Of a stretch of DNA of 60,105 nt, positions 9,442 through 18,186 are shown piece by piece. Location: positions 1-60,105 of the forward strand of contig NZ_LGEL01000035.1 in the NCBI RefSeq assembly GCF_001636695.1, given 5' to 3'. The notes below the pieces were generated by a model. That model was not told where the DNA came from. It did not search any database and was given only the letters and a program-made list of their open reading frames with translations. The number at the start of each line of letters is the position of its first letter. The first letter of the stretch is position 1. A program made the translations under genes and the position numbers. This DNA comes from Pedobacter panaciterrae. GTDB lineage: Bacteria; Bacteroidota; Bacteroidia; Sphingobacteriales; Sphingobacteriaceae.

Positions 9442-11841
9442 ATGTTTAAACACACTAAAAAGTGCTTGTTTCTGGCTACTGCCTTGCTCAGTTTTTTGAG
9501 TATTGATGGGCAGGCTCAAGATTACAACATGCAAAATATACCCATACAAACACGCTGGGCTAAAGAGGTTTCCCCAACAAATGCCCTGAAAGAATATCCA
9601 AGACCGCAGATGGTACGAACTAACTGGACGAATTTGAATGGTTTGTGGGATTATGCGATTACCCCGAAAAGTCAGGACATGAAGGTGCTTTCTGAAGGAA
9701 AGATCCTTGTGCCCTACCCCATTGAATCGGCTTTGTCTGGGGTAAAAAAAGCGTTGTTGCCAGATCAGCAGTTGTTTTACAAAAAGATATTTGCTAAACC
9801 TTTACTGAAAGCTGGTGAACGTCTGCTCTTGCATTTTGGTGCGGTAGACTGGCAGACTACTGTGTATGTTAACAGTAAAGAGGTTGCATCCCATAAAGGA
9901 GGCTATTCCAGCTTTTCGATGGACATTACTGACGTGCTTATTGCAGGTGATAATCTGCTGATGGTAAAAGTATGGGATCCGACGGATCAGGGGATTGGCC
10001 CGCATGGTAAACAGGTACTCAATCCCGCTAATATTTATTATACGCCAACTTCGGGGATCTGGCAAACGGTATGGATGGAGGTGGTGCCTGCTGCGCATAT
10101 TGAAGGTTTGGTGATGACCCCGGACATTGATAAGGGCGTACTGAATCTGAAAGTAAACGGGGCTGCTGGTTATTCAGTGGAGGCGACTGCTTTTGATGGA
10201 AAGACTAAGGTGAATGCGGTATTTGGTGCGGCTGATTCTGATTTGGAGCTTGCGGTGAAGAATCCCAAACTCTGGTCTCCTGAAGCACCTTTTCTGTATG
10301 ATCTGTCTATAAAACTGTTGAAGGATGGTAAGGTAGTGGATGAAGTGAAAAGCTATTTCGGGATGCGTAAGATCTCGATTGCGAAAGATGCTGCGGGTGT
10401 AGATCGCATCTTTTTAAACAATAAACCTTATTACAATTTAGGAACGCTGGATCAGGGTTTCTGGCCGGATGGCTTATATACCGCGCCAACCGATGAGGCT
10501 CTTGCTTTTGACATCAAGGCAATCAAGGCAATGGGTTTCAATACGATTCGTAAGCACATTAAGGTGGAGCCTGCGCGCTGGTATTACCATGCAGATAAAT
10601 TAGGGATGCTGGTATGGCAGGATTTTGTGAATCCGAATCAGGGTTTGCCGGAAGGGAGTAAGGAAGAATTTGAGCGTGAGAGTGCTGCGGAGATGGCACA
10701 GCTGCACAATTATCCTTCAATCGTTTGCTGGGTATTGTTCAATGAGAAATGGGGTCAGTATGATCAGCAAAGGTTGAGTGAATGGGTGAAGAAAACGGAT
10801 CCTTCCAGGATTCTGAATGGGCATTCTGGTGAGCTGTTGTATGTGAATGAAGTGCTGCGTTCGCCTTCTCCGAATGCTTATGTGTCGGCGGATATGACTG
10901 ATGTTCATGCTTATCCGGATCCGATGATGAGCATGAAACAATCTGGTAAGGCGCAGGTCTGCGGGGAGTTTGGAGGCATAGGGGTGTTTATTCCCGAACA
11001 CCAATGGTTGACTGGATCTGCCTGGGGATATATTCAGGAGAAACCAGCTGGCTTAATGACGAAGTACAAGATCATGAACCAGCATTTACAGCTGTTTGAA
11101 AAGCAGGGTTTATCGGGTTCAATTTATACCCAGCCTTTTGATGTGGAAGGGGAGCAGAATGGTTTGATGACCTACGATCGTGAAGTCATAAAAATCCCAT
11201 TTGCAGAACTTAGAAAAATTCATGCCCCACTAAATCCAAATATGGGTGCCATTCCGGAGGTTACTGCAAAAGATGCAGATTTAACCGAACCGGGTTTATT
11301 GTATAGCGCCATGTTGGATCAGTATATCGCAGGGAAACGGGATACCGCATTCCTAAAAAAGATGGCGATGATGGCTACGCAATCTGGGGATAAAACTGGT
11401 TCGGAACTTGCCGGTTCCGCTTACATTTCTGGTTTGAAGATGCCACTTTCAAATGTGGACATATCCTCGGTGGTAGCTTTCACTAAAAGTACGAAAGACC
11501 CTGGTTTTGCGCTGATGAATCAAAATTCGGAGGCTTTTAAAAAAGCTATGGGGGATCGTAAGTATACTGTTGCGATGATGAATATGATCCTGAAAGGGGA
11601 AATGGAGCCTCTGATGAATGCTGGTGATCAGGTGGATTGGGCTGCGGTTGAGGCTGTGGTGAGGCCTTATGGTGCGCCGGGTGAGGAGATCCTGCTTAGG
11701 GCAAAGACCATTGGTTTTTACAATAAGCAGGACTGGATAAACTATGTACCTGCAGCTTCTGCTTATCTGGAGAAATTCGGGGTGAATGTTCCTGAAACGG
11801 AACGGTCGATGTTTCAGGCGGCAATTGATCAGCATAAATAG
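9442..11841 (+). CDS. Secreted glycoside hydrolase family 2 enzyme (beta-galactosidase/glucuronidase-like) with extra C-terminal region
   Basis: A signal peptide (cleavage near 'DGQAQ') is followed by the three GH2 parts: a sugar-binding jelly-roll ('RTNWTNLNGLWDYAI', residues ~55-220), an Ig-like domain (~225-310) and a TIM barrel. The acid/base Glu435 follows Asn434 (FNEKWG) and the nucleophile is Glu509 in CGEFGG. Residues ~590-799 form an additional helical tail that classical LacZ-type enzymes lack. Retaining hydrolysis of a beta-glycoside is expected; the sugar cannot be inferred. Base composition is visibly more GC-rich than in the locus to the left, so this gene may lie on the other side of a compositional boundary. 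Confidence 0.9.
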   Translation: MFKHTKKCLFLATALLSFLSIDGQAQDYNMQNIPIQTRWAKEVSPTNALKEYPRPQMVRTNWTNLNGLWDYAITPKSQDMKVLSEGKILVPYPIESALSGVKKALLPDQQLFYKKIFAKPLLKAGERLLLHFGAVDWQTTVYVNSKEVASHKGGYSSFSMDITDVLIAGDNLLMVKVWDPTDQGIGPHGKQVLNPANIYYTPTSGIWQTVWMEVVPAAHIEGLVMTPDIDKGVLNLKVNGAAGYSVEATAFDGKTKVNAVFGAADSDLELAVKNPKLWSPEAPFLYDLSIKLLKDGKVVDEVKSYFGMRKISIAKDAAGVDRIFLNNKPYYNLGTLDQGFWPDGLYTAPTDEALAFDIKAIKAMGFNTIRKHIKVEPARWYYHADKLGMLVWQDFVNPNQGLPEGSKEEFERESAAEMAQLHNYPSIVCWVLFNEKWGQYDQQRLSEWVKKTDPSRILNGHSGELLYVNEVLRSPSPNAYVSADMTDVHAYPDPMMSMKQSGKAQVCGEFGGIGVFIPEHQWLTGSAWGYIQEKPAGLMTKYKIMNQHLQLFEKQGLSGSIYTQPFDVEGEQNGLMTYDREVIKIPFAELRKIHAPLNPNMGAIPEVTAKDADLTEPGLLYSAMLDQYIAGKRDTAFLKKMAMMATQSGDKTGSELAGSAYISGLKMPLSNVDISSVVAFTKSTKDPGFALMNQNSEAFKKAMGDRKYTVAMMNMILKGEMEPLMNAGDQVDWAAVEAVVRPYGAPGEEILLRAKTIGFYNKQDWINYVPAASAYLEKFGVNVPETERSMFQAAIDQHK

Positions 11842-11845
11842 GAAT

Positions 11846-12226
11846 ATGATGCAGGAATTGGTAGAGGTGGCACCTGTTGCTGAATGGGTCCAGCGACGTT
11901 ATGTTTTAGAAGAGATTAAATTGCTGTTCCGTTTACAGCGTCTGATTGATACGGATTTCAGGAAATGTAAGTACCGTGAGTATTATGCAGCTTTGGTAGG
12001 GGTATCGCTGTTTCAGCTGGACAGTATCGCGCGTCGCCATTTAGATAAAACAGTGTACCAGTTGATTCAGGATCGTTTGTTACAGGAAGCGTTGAAAATG
12101 CTTCGTGAGGGAAAGGCTTCTGTGAAGGAGCTCACTTTTGAACTGGGTTTCCGGGACCAGGCTTATTTTGCCAGGTTTATCAGGAGACGGACGGGTTTTA
12201 GTCCACTAGAAATTCGGAATTCATGA
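11846..12226 (+). CDS. Stand-alone AraC-type helix-turn-helix protein
   Basis: From the ATG at 11846 the protein has 126 residues. The C-terminal ~80 residues match the AraC double HTH: 'VYQLIQDRLLQEALKML', 'SVKELTFELGFRDQAYFARFIRRRTGFSPLEIR'-type spacing. No sugar-binding N-terminal domain is present, only a short helical lead. A longer reading frame begins at 11786 inside the GH2 gene, but the ATG just after the GH2 stop is more plausible. It overlaps the sigma-factor start in an ATGA, so the two are translationally coupled. It probably acts as a transcription regulator; the target is unknown. Confidence 0.75.
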   Translation: MMQELVEVAPVAEWVQRRYVLEEIKLLFRLQRLIDTDFRKCKYREYYAALVGVSLFQLDSIARRHLDKTVYQLIQDRLLQEALKMLREGKASVKELTFELGFRDQAYFARFIRRRTGFSPLEIRNS

Positions 12227-13074
12227 GGGCTTTGAAGATTGAAGTATCGATGACTAAGAAGTCACCGGTACTGGACAAGTATTTGAACGAGCTGTCTAAG
12301 CTGGAGCTGTTGACGGCGGAGCAGGAATTGAATTTGTGTCTTCGGATTCAGGCTGGGGATGAGCTGGCTTTGCATAAGCTGGTTCAGGGGAATTTGCGTT
12401 TTGTGGTATCTGTAGCCAAGAAATACCAGTGTCCGGGTTATCCATTGGAAGATTTGATTTGTGAGGGGAATGTGGGCTTGATTCGGGCGGCGAGGCGTTT
12501 TGATGCCACACGTGGGTTTAAGTTTATTTCGTTTGCAGTCTGGTGGATACGGCAGGCAATTATTCATGCCATTGCGGAGAAGCGTAGGATGATTCGTTTA
12601 CCGACCAATCAGGTGAATGCAATTATCAAACTGGGAAAGGATGGTTCGGCGATGGAGCAGTTGCTGCAGCGTGCGCCGAGTATGGAGGAACTGGCCGATT
12701 ATGCTGGTTTGAGTTTAAAGAAAGTGATGGATTGTATGGAGATGGCACCATGGATGCTGTCTCTGGATCAGCAGCAGGAAGCCGAGCATGGAGCATCGCT
12801 TATGGATCTGGTGGCTGATGTGGAAGGAGAAGCTACGGATGGTTTGGCACTGCGGGATTCCCTGGGTGGAGCATTGGAGGAATTGCTGAGGGAGCTGAGT
12901 CCACGGGAAAGAAAGATCCTGAATTGGTCCTACGGGATTGGTATACCACTTCCGATGCAGCTGGAAGAGATTGCCAGAGAATTAAAATTGTCTAAGGAAA
13001 GGGTGCGTCAGATTAAGTTGTCCTGTATCAAGATATTAAGAAAAAAAGTAGTGCCTGGGAGGTTTGATTATTAA
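12223..13074 (+). CDS. RpoD/SigA-like sigma-70 factor (accessory copy)
   Basis: The 283-residue sigma factor begins MRALKI, which resembles the MRQLKI start of Bacteroidota primary sigma factors and supports the 12223 start. Region 1.2 ('LDKYLNELSKLELLT'), region 2 ('GNLRFVVSVAKKY', 'GNVGLIRAARRFD', 'WWIRQAI'), region 3 and region 4 ('LSPRERKIL', 'LSKERVRQIKLSCI') are all visible. It is more divergent than a housekeeping SigA, with region 2.3/2.4 'GFKFISFAVWWIRQAIIHAI' and an altered C-terminus. The ATGA overlap with the AraC-type HTH gene suggests a regulatory pair. It would direct RNA polymerase to a subset of promoters; it is probably not the sole primary sigma of the cell. Confidence 0.85.
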   Translation: MRALKIEVSMTKKSPVLDKYLNELSKLELLTAEQELNLCLRIQAGDELALHKLVQGNLRFVVSVAKKYQCPGYPLEDLICEGNVGLIRAARRFDATRGFKFISFAVWWIRQAIIHAIAEKRRMIRLPTNQVNAIIKLGKDGSAMEQLLQRAPSMEELADYAGLSLKKVMDCMEMAPWMLSLDQQQEAEHGASLMDLVADVEGEATDGLALRDSLGGALEELLRELSPRERKILNWSYGIGIPLPMQLEEIARELKLSKERVRQIKLSCIKILRKKVVPGRFDY

Positions 13075-13200
13075 GGTGGTTGGCAGTACCGGAAGAAATT
13101 AGTGCCTGCTCTGGGTGCTGATATAGCTGAATAAGGGCTTGGTTAAACCCTTAAAGTTTTGTGAACTCATCTTCCCTGATGAGAATTGAATTTAGGTTAG

Positions 13201-13240
13201 AAACTGTGGCAGCCCGGATGGGTGCCACAGTTTTATTATT
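13201..13240 (+). terminator. Rho-independent-type terminator downstream of the sigma gene
   Basis: AAACTGTGGCA (13201-13211) pairs with TGCCACAGTTT (13223-13233) across an 11-base loop, followed by a T-rich run (TTATTATTT). This is the best terminator in the left third of the window. Confidence 0.8.
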
Positions 13241-13427
13241 TAGTAGAAGTAGAAGGGGCGCAATTGAGAAAAATGAATTGCAGAGCGGAAATGATCATTG
13301 TAATTACTTAATGATTGAATTGATCAATTCCAATTTTCTTTAAAAAAAATGATTATAAAATGTGCCCAGATAGGGCTTCCAGTTGTGCTTTTCTTGAAAA
13401 ATGATTTTTCGCCCCTTAATTGCCCGG

Positions 13428-13454
13428 TTGGGGTATTCAGCCAAACTACTTTCG
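13428..13454 (+). promoter_or_regulatory. Candidate promoter of the oxoamine synthase operon
   Basis: TTG at 13428-13430 and TACTTTCG at 13447-13454 resemble the Bacteroidota -33 (TTG) and -7 (TAnnTTTG) elements, with one mismatch in the -7 box and a 16-base spacer. The start codon is 26 bases further on. Confidence 0.4.
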
Positions 13455-13479
13455 CTATTGAACTAATACTTATAAAAAA

Positions 13480-14739
13480 ATGAAGATCAATTTCGAAAAT
13501 GCAAGCTTTAAAGATTTTGAGAATATCCCTGGTTTGGATCCTTTTTCCTGGGCGGAGCTCTGGAGCGAATATGTTGATTATAAAACTCAGCGCGGGCAGA
13601 TGAATTATCGTTTCGAGGCGCAGACGGGCTGTGGTCCGGAGATCAGTCTTAAAGTACCTGGAATAACACAGACTGATTTCATTAGTCTGGTGAGCAATGA
13701 TTACCTGGGTTTTACCCAGCATCCTAAAGTAAAAGCGGCCGCGATAGCAGGTGTTGAAAAATATGGTTCCGGTGCGGGAGCCTCACCTGCTATTGGTGGC
13801 CACTATGACTATCATACAGAATTGGAAATGAAAATTGCAGCTTTCTTTAAAAGAGAGGTTGCGCTTACCTTTACCACAGGGTATACGGCAAATAGTGCTT
13901 CCATACAGGCATTGTTGAAAAAGGAAGATCTGGCCATATTGGATATGGCCGTTCACGCCAGTGTACAGGAAGGTTGTTTTCTGACGAATACCAAGTCCTT
14001 TCCGCATAATGATCTGGATGCACTGGAACGAATTTTAAAAATGTCTAAGAACAAGTACCGAACCAGGATGGTGATCATTGATGGGGTATATTCTCAGGAT
14101 GGAGACCTGGCGCCATTGGACAAGATCATTCAGCTGACCAAACATTATGGGGCTTATTTACTGGTGGATGATGCACATGGCACAGGAGTGATCGGGAAAA
14201 CGGGTCGCGGCGTAATTGAGCTGTATGATCTGTTTAATGAAGTGGACATCATCACGGGAACGTTTAGCAAGACCTTTGCCCATATTGGGGGTTATGTAGT
14301 GGCCGATCCGAAGCTGGTAAGCTTTCTCAAGTTCCAGTCCCGCCAGCATATTTTTTCTGCTACGGCAACACCGGCGTCGGCCTGTATCAGTACGGCAATT
14401 GATCTGATAGATCAGGAACCTTTTTGGATGGAAAAGTTACAGCAGAATATAGCCTATTTAAAAAGCGGCTTGCTTTCCCTGGGACTGGATATTGGTAAAA
14501 GTCAATCAGCGATTATTCCGGTAATGATCGGAAACAACAATAAGAATGCAGAGATCTGTCATTTGCTGCTTAAAGCAGGGGTTTATACCAACCAGATCAA
14601 CTACCCGGCGGTATCTCGGAAAGATGCAAGGATTCGCATGTCGATCATGGCTACCCACGAATTTGATCAGCTGGACAAGGTATTGAATGCCTGGGAATGG
14701 GTGATTAAAACAGCAGGTCTGAAACAAATTTTGAGATAA
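13480..14739 (+). CDS. PLP-dependent alpha-oxoamine synthase (AONS/KBL/serine palmitoyltransferase family)
   Basis: This 419-residue fold-type I aminotransferase family member shows the markers of alpha-oxoamine synthases: 'SNDYLGF', 'YGSGAGASPAIGG', 'DDAHGTGVIG', and the PLP lysine Lys264 in 'TFSKTF', followed by 'HIGGYV'. These enzymes condense an amino acid with an acyl-CoA, releasing CO2 (8-amino-7-oxononanoate, 2-amino-3-ketobutyrate or 3-ketosphinganine as products). No biotin or threonine genes are nearby, so a sphingolipid-type or secondary-metabolite role is as likely as biotin synthesis. A TetR-type regulator starts 5 bases after the stop, so the two are an operon and the regulator probably controls it. 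Confidence 0.85.
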   Translation: MKINFENASFKDFENIPGLDPFSWAELWSEYVDYKTQRGQMNYRFEAQTGCGPEISLKVPGITQTDFISLVSNDYLGFTQHPKVKAAAIAGVEKYGSGAGASPAIGGHYDYHTELEMKIAAFFKREVALTFTTGYTANSASIQALLKKEDLAILDMAVHASVQEGCFLTNTKSFPHNDLDALERILKMSKNKYRTRMVIIDGVYSQDGDLAPLDKIIQLTKHYGAYLLVDDAHGTGVIGKTGRGVIELYDLFNEVDIITGTFSKTFAHIGGYVVADPKLVSFLKFQSRQHIFSATATPASACISTAIDLIDQEPFWMEKLQQNIAYLKSGLLSLGLDIGKSQSAIIPVMIGNNNKNAEICHLLLKAGVYTNQINYPAVSRKDARIRMSIMATHEFDQLDKVLNAWEWVIKTAGLKQILR

Positions 14740-14744
14740 ATTTT

Positions 14745-16493
14745 ATGGCTACTCCGAGAAAAAATCATAAGGTAAGAGATGCTGAAGCAACCAAGCGGCG
14801 CTTGATTGAGGTGGTTGGGCTGATTTTGCAAGAGCAGGGGCATCATGCGCTAAGGACAAATAACATTGCGCGCTTTGTAGGTAGGAACAAGAATGTGATC
14901 CGTCACCATTTTTTAGGGTTGAACAACCTGAAACGTAAATACATCAGTGAAAAAGATTACTGGATGCCTTTTTTTGAAAGGTTCCAGGTTTCGGACTCGG
15001 CGCCTGCAACCGAACTGAAGGAGATGTTTGTTCAGCTGATGCAGGAGAACCTTAGGTTCTTTTTCGAGGACAGGGAAATGCAAAAGATCATCCTTTGGCA
15101 AATCAGTGATGAGGATGTGTTGATCAGGAATATTTCGGATGAACGGGAAGCGGAGGGTGAAAAGTTATTTAGGCTGACGGATAAGTTCTTTTCCGATACC
15201 GACGTGAATTTTCGTGCGGTAATTGGCCTGTTACTAGGTGGCAGTTATTATATGGTATTGCAGGCAAATAGCATTAAAAGCAAGGTGTCTGGTATAGATA
15301 TCAACGACCAGCGGGGAATGGAAGAAGTCAACCGTACAATAGCACAGGTCATTTCCTGGGCATGGAAGGCGGCCCAGGAGACGCAAACACAAGAAGTTAA
15401 AACATCATCTATTATGAATCATGAATTTGAAAATTTAAAGCGTCTTGCCACCGAAAGAGTGGCAGGTGAAATTGGCACCCCCGGTCCAGAATCCAGGGTT
15501 GCCCTGTATGAGGAGGTGAAGCGGGTCGAACGGATTATGCTGGATCATCTATTAGGTCTGAGCAACGAGACACAGATCAAAACTTACCTGAAGATCAGTA
15601 TGTTCACGTTGGTCAGGGTTTGTGACCAGTTGTACCGTCATGGCGACTTGCTGAACGAGGATGCAAATTTGTTAATGGAACTCATGGATGCGATTCGTAT
15701 GCCGGTTGCCGAATATGTTCCCGAAAGTATTGTGTTACCTAAATTATTTGTCAACAATGAAGGACTAAGGTTAAAAGAGAAATGGAATCATGTATTAGCT
15801 GAATTCAGAAGATCAGGGATTGACCATACCCTGCTGGAAATTGTCGGTATTCCCTTCAAGCGGTTTTTGTACAGTATGCTGAAAATGCATTGGGCGGATT
15901 TCAAATACTTAAGAAAGTACATTGCTGTATTAGAGGAGCTGGCAGCAGAGGGGTCGGTGTCCGAAGAAGAATTGGTTCATGATTTAATTGGCCTTGGGTT
16001 TAACCACGTGCGTTTTATCAGTTGGTATGTACTGCAGGTACAAAGACAAATCGCAGGAAAAGATGTGGATGAAGCGGAAAGGATCCTCAAACGGCATAAG
16101 ACGGTATTGCGTCAAGTGAGTTTGTTTACAAATATGAGTTTTAATGATGCGAAAATGCATCCGGTTGATGAATTACTCAAATGGATTGAGGCAGAACTGG
16201 TATTGCAATCAGAACTCAAATGTGGGGTGGATTTAAATCCGCTAAGCCTGAATTGTAAACTGGCTGGAGTCCAGTTAGCCTGGTGGCAGAAATTGCAGCA
16301 GAAGCATGGGGTATACGATGAGGAGGATGAGGTTCGGCTGTTTAAAAAGGTGGCTTTTAATTTTAAGGGCGCTGGTAAAAAGCGTCTGGTTGACGAAGAT
16401 TTTAAGCCGGACCCTGTAGAGATCGAGGACATTGCGCCGCTGGAGTCAATCTTAACAGCAATGCTGCATGAGATTAGAAGTTTAACTCAATAA
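14745..16493 (+). CDS. TetR-type regulator fused to a long helical C-terminal region
   Basis: Residues ~14-62 form a TetR/AcrR HTH ('ATKRRLIEVVGLILQEQG', 'TNNIARFVGRNKNVIRHHF'), and residues ~65-215 fit the helical ligand/dimer domain. At ~225 ('SSIMNHEFENLKRLATERV') a second region of ~355 residues begins that is not part of ordinary TetR proteins (~200 residues). It is helical, charged and of unknown function, ending in 'FNFKGAGKKRLVDEDF' and a short tail. The reading frame is open throughout. An internal ATG near the junction could give a separate product. It likely represses or activates the synthase gene upstream. Confidence 0.75.
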   Translation: MATPRKNHKVRDAEATKRRLIEVVGLILQEQGHHALRTNNIARFVGRNKNVIRHHFLGLNNLKRKYISEKDYWMPFFERFQVSDSAPATELKEMFVQLMQENLRFFFEDREMQKIILWQISDEDVLIRNISDEREAEGEKLFRLTDKFFSDTDVNFRAVIGLLLGGSYYMVLQANSIKSKVSGIDINDQRGMEEVNRTIAQVISWAWKAAQETQTQEVKTSSIMNHEFENLKRLATERVAGEIGTPGPESRVALYEEVKRVERIMLDHLLGLSNETQIKTYLKISMFTLVRVCDQLYRHGDLLNEDANLLMELMDAIRMPVAEYVPESIVLPKLFVNNEGLRLKEKWNHVLAEFRRSGIDHTLLEIVGIPFKRFLYSMLKMHWADFKYLRKYIAVLEELAAEGSVSEEELVHDLIGLGFNHVRFISWYVLQVQRQIAGKDVDEAERILKRHKTVLRQVSLFTNMSFNDAKMHPVDELLKWIEAELVLQSELKCGVDLNPLSLNCKLAGVQLAWWQKLQQKHGVYDEEDEVRLFKKVAFNFKGAGKKRLVDEDFKPDPVEIEDIAPLESILTAMLHEIRSLTQ

Positions 16494-16544
16494 AATATTG
16501 CTCATGTAAACCGGCTGGGCGGTAGGCCATTTCCGTTCAGTTGG

Positions 16545-16775
16545 TTACATGGGGTCTATCAGATCGCCATAGCCGTTGGCTTCCATGAAGTTCACGTATT
16601 CATACAGGAGATGCTGGGTAAATCCGGGAAGATGCGTTAACTCTTCGGTTGTGTGTTTAATGAGGTCTGCTAAGGTGTAGTAACCGTGCATTTCTGTCAC
16701 ACTGGTCAGTTCCAGGCTTAACCCGAGTGCTGGGATAGGGCTGTATAGCAAAGCTAATGTATCATCATTTTTCAT
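16545..16775 (-). CDS. RNA polymerase alpha-CTD-like mini-protein
   Basis: The 76-residue protein matches the C-terminal domain of the RNA polymerase alpha subunit: 'LGLSLELTSV...YYTLADLIKHTTEELTHLPGFTQHLLYEYVNF', with the helix-hairpin-helix 'LPGF'. Alpha-CTD binds UP-element DNA and activators. Free-standing copies occur in Bacteroidota mobile elements and may modulate transcription. It is convergent with the TetR-fusion gene (51-base gap holding a CATGTAA/TTACATG arm pair) and its 5' leader contains the structured element at 16821-16983. Confidence 0.7.
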   Translation of the reverse strand: MKNDDTLALLYSPIPALGLSLELTSVTEMHGYYTLADLIKHTTEELTHLPGFTQHLLYEYVNFMEANGYGDLIDPM

Positions 16776-17145
16776 TAGAGAAAATCAAGTTCTGCGATCC
16801 CATACAGTGTCTGAAAACGATATAGCGCGGGATACGAGCTATATCCGTCTCAGAGGCCCCGCGAAGAGCCCGTAAACAAGATAAGCCGCACCCGCGCTGT
16901 AGCGCAGGCGAGCAGCCTATTTTTCCTTGTTTACTTTTTAAACTTCGCGGGTTTCTGAGACAAGTTAAATAGCTATCGCTATACAATATTTTATACCCAG
17001 CAAATATACGATTTCCCTATTGTAAATCCATTAACTACCATGTACAAACACATCTGTTGCCTATGAAAGATTGATACGCATATCCGGTTATGTGAAAAGT
17101 TGTTGCCAGCATACAGGCGGATCGGATTTATTTTAATTCCTATCT
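16776..17145. other. 370-base intergenic region dominated by a nested inverted repeat
   Basis: This lies between the divergent alpha-CTD-like gene and rteC. Nearly half is taken up by the 163-base structured element described separately. The part next to rteC (16984-17145) is plain AT-rich DNA; no clean TAnnTTTG box is visible before rteC. Confidence 0.6.
16821..16983 (-). repeat. Nested inverted-repeat element, copy 1 (possible structured leader RNA)
   Basis: Four arm pairs nest in order: TATAGCG 16821-16827 with CGCTATA 16977-16983; AGCTAT 16837-16842 with ATAGCT 16969-16974; GTCTCAGA..CCCGCGAAG 16847-16866 with CTTCGCGGG..TCTGAGAC 16943-16961; GTAAACAAG 16872-16880 with CTTGTTTAC 16926-16934. 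Inside is a GCGC-TGTA-GCGC hairpin. A 37-base core (16890-16926, minus strand) matches 44502-44538 on the plus strand with the same internal spacing (26 of 37 identical by eye). In both places the element lies just upstream of the gene it points to. It could be a leader RNA, a cruciform protein-binding site or a transfer-related site. Confidence 0.65.
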
Positions 17146-18036
17146 ATGATTAAAGAACGTAGTGATCAGCTCCATCAGGAGCTGAAAGAGGGCCTGGCTG
17201 CTATTGCGGGACGGGAGGTGTTACCGCACATTCATTTGCGTGAACAGCTGGTACTGATTCGGGCTTGTATTTCTGAGCTGACAGGGTTTGTCAGTGCGCA
17301 TCCTTTTTCTGATGAAGCGGAGGAAATTCAGTTTCAGAAATTGATTTTACCAAGGTTTAAAGCGCAGCTGATCTTCCATGTGGAGCTGTACAATTTGCAG
17401 CTAGGAGTGCCATTGGGTGATGTAGCAGTATTGGCTGGTTATTACCACCGGTATTTTGATTCTTGTTTGGGATGGGTGCAACAGTTCCAGTTCTATTACA
17501 CTTATCGAAAACTGGGGGCTGAGGAACTGGATGGACTCTATTTTACGGCTTCGGGTAACCAGAGAAGTGCATTACTGCCTGTCCTCGCGGAGCTGGATGA
17601 CCATTCTACGGCGGTAGGGCATTTGTATGCAAAGTTTCTGGCTTATGAACTTTTATATGAGTTCATGGCAGGGGAGTTGGAAAAGTTGTTGTCGGAAACG
17701 GATCGGACTGCTGGGTGTAAGTCAAATGACGTTTCACGTAAGCCAGGGTTCAAATGGACGGGTAAGGTGGTCGACCTGATCGAGCTGGCGCATGGCCTGC
17801 ACCTGGAGGGGCAAATCAATAATGGGAAGGCGGGGATCGTAGATTTTTTTAAGTCTTTCGGGGAGTTCTTCGGGGTAGACCTGGGAATTCCCAAGAAAGG
17901 AATGGATAACCTGATGGATCGAAAGACGATGAGCCGGACCAGATTTACGGATAAGATGCGGCAGTCGCTGCATGGAAAAATGGATGAACTGGAACGTTAT
18001 GATCCTGACCGGGTGCTGAGGAAGATGCGCTTATGA
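17146..18036 (+). CDS. rteC: RteC-like regulator of conjugative transfer
   Basis: The 296-residue protein has the RteC layout: an N-terminal helical half with 'LILPRFKAQLIFHVELYNLQ', 'YYHRYFDSCLGWVQQFQFYYTYRKLG' and 'LDGLYF', and a C-terminal half with 'WTGKVVDLIELAHGLHLEGQINNGKAGI' and 'RTRFTDKMRQSLHGKMDELE'. In CTnDOT, RteC is a DNA-binding activator of the excision operon. Here it stands 150 bases before the tra operon and in the same direction, so it may control transfer genes directly. The C-terminal half is the better conserved part and probably binds DNA. Confidence 0.85.
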   Translation: MIKERSDQLHQELKEGLAAIAGREVLPHIHLREQLVLIRACISELTGFVSAHPFSDEAEEIQFQKLILPRFKAQLIFHVELYNLQLGVPLGDVAVLAGYYHRYFDSCLGWVQQFQFYYTYRKLGAEELDGLYFTASGNQRSALLPVLAELDDHSTAVGHLYAKFLAYELLYEFMAGELEKLLSETDRTAGCKSNDVSRKPGFKWTGKVVDLIELAHGLHLEGQINNGKAGIVDFFKSFGEFFGVDLGIPKKGMDNLMDRKTMSRTRFTDKMRQSLHGKMDELERYDPDRVLRKMRL

Positions 18037-18099
18037 TTTTTTTGTAAGATAGCTGGAGGTGGATTTGAATAGGTTTTTTGAGGTTTTCCTGGACGAACT

Positions 18100-18113
18100 T
18101 TCCCATGTGGGAA
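18100..18113. promoter_or_regulatory. Palindromic operator candidate before the tra operon
   Basis: TTCCCATGTGGGAA is a near-perfect palindrome 74 bases upstream of the first tra-operon start. The same sequence with A for G in the centre occurs twice at 59656-59699. The size and symmetry fit a dimeric repressor or activator site. Confidence 0.5.
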
Positions 18114-18186
18114 GGATGCCGCTTGAGGCTTGCAAACTTTGCTTTGAATTCCGGGCAATGCAGCCTGGAGGTAAAACAAATTCAAA

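Larger units (their letters stand above)
13075..13479. other. 405-base intergenic region with terminator, palindromes and promoter
   Basis: No convincing gene is present. The left part holds a strong terminator (13201-13240). The middle holds a cluster of palindromes: GCAATT/AATTGC arms at 13260-13265 and 13276-13281, AATGATCATT at 13290-13299, and GAATTGATCAATTC at 13317-13330. The right part has a GAAAAA/TTTTTC hairpin (13396-13410) and a promoter-like pair before the oxoamine synthase gene. A 60-residue frame at 13161 crosses the terminator and is not credible. Confidence 0.6.

Noticed and set aside
13161-13343. 60-residue plus-strand ORF
   Set aside because: It runs through a strong terminator and the palindrome cluster, and its sequence has no protein-like pattern.
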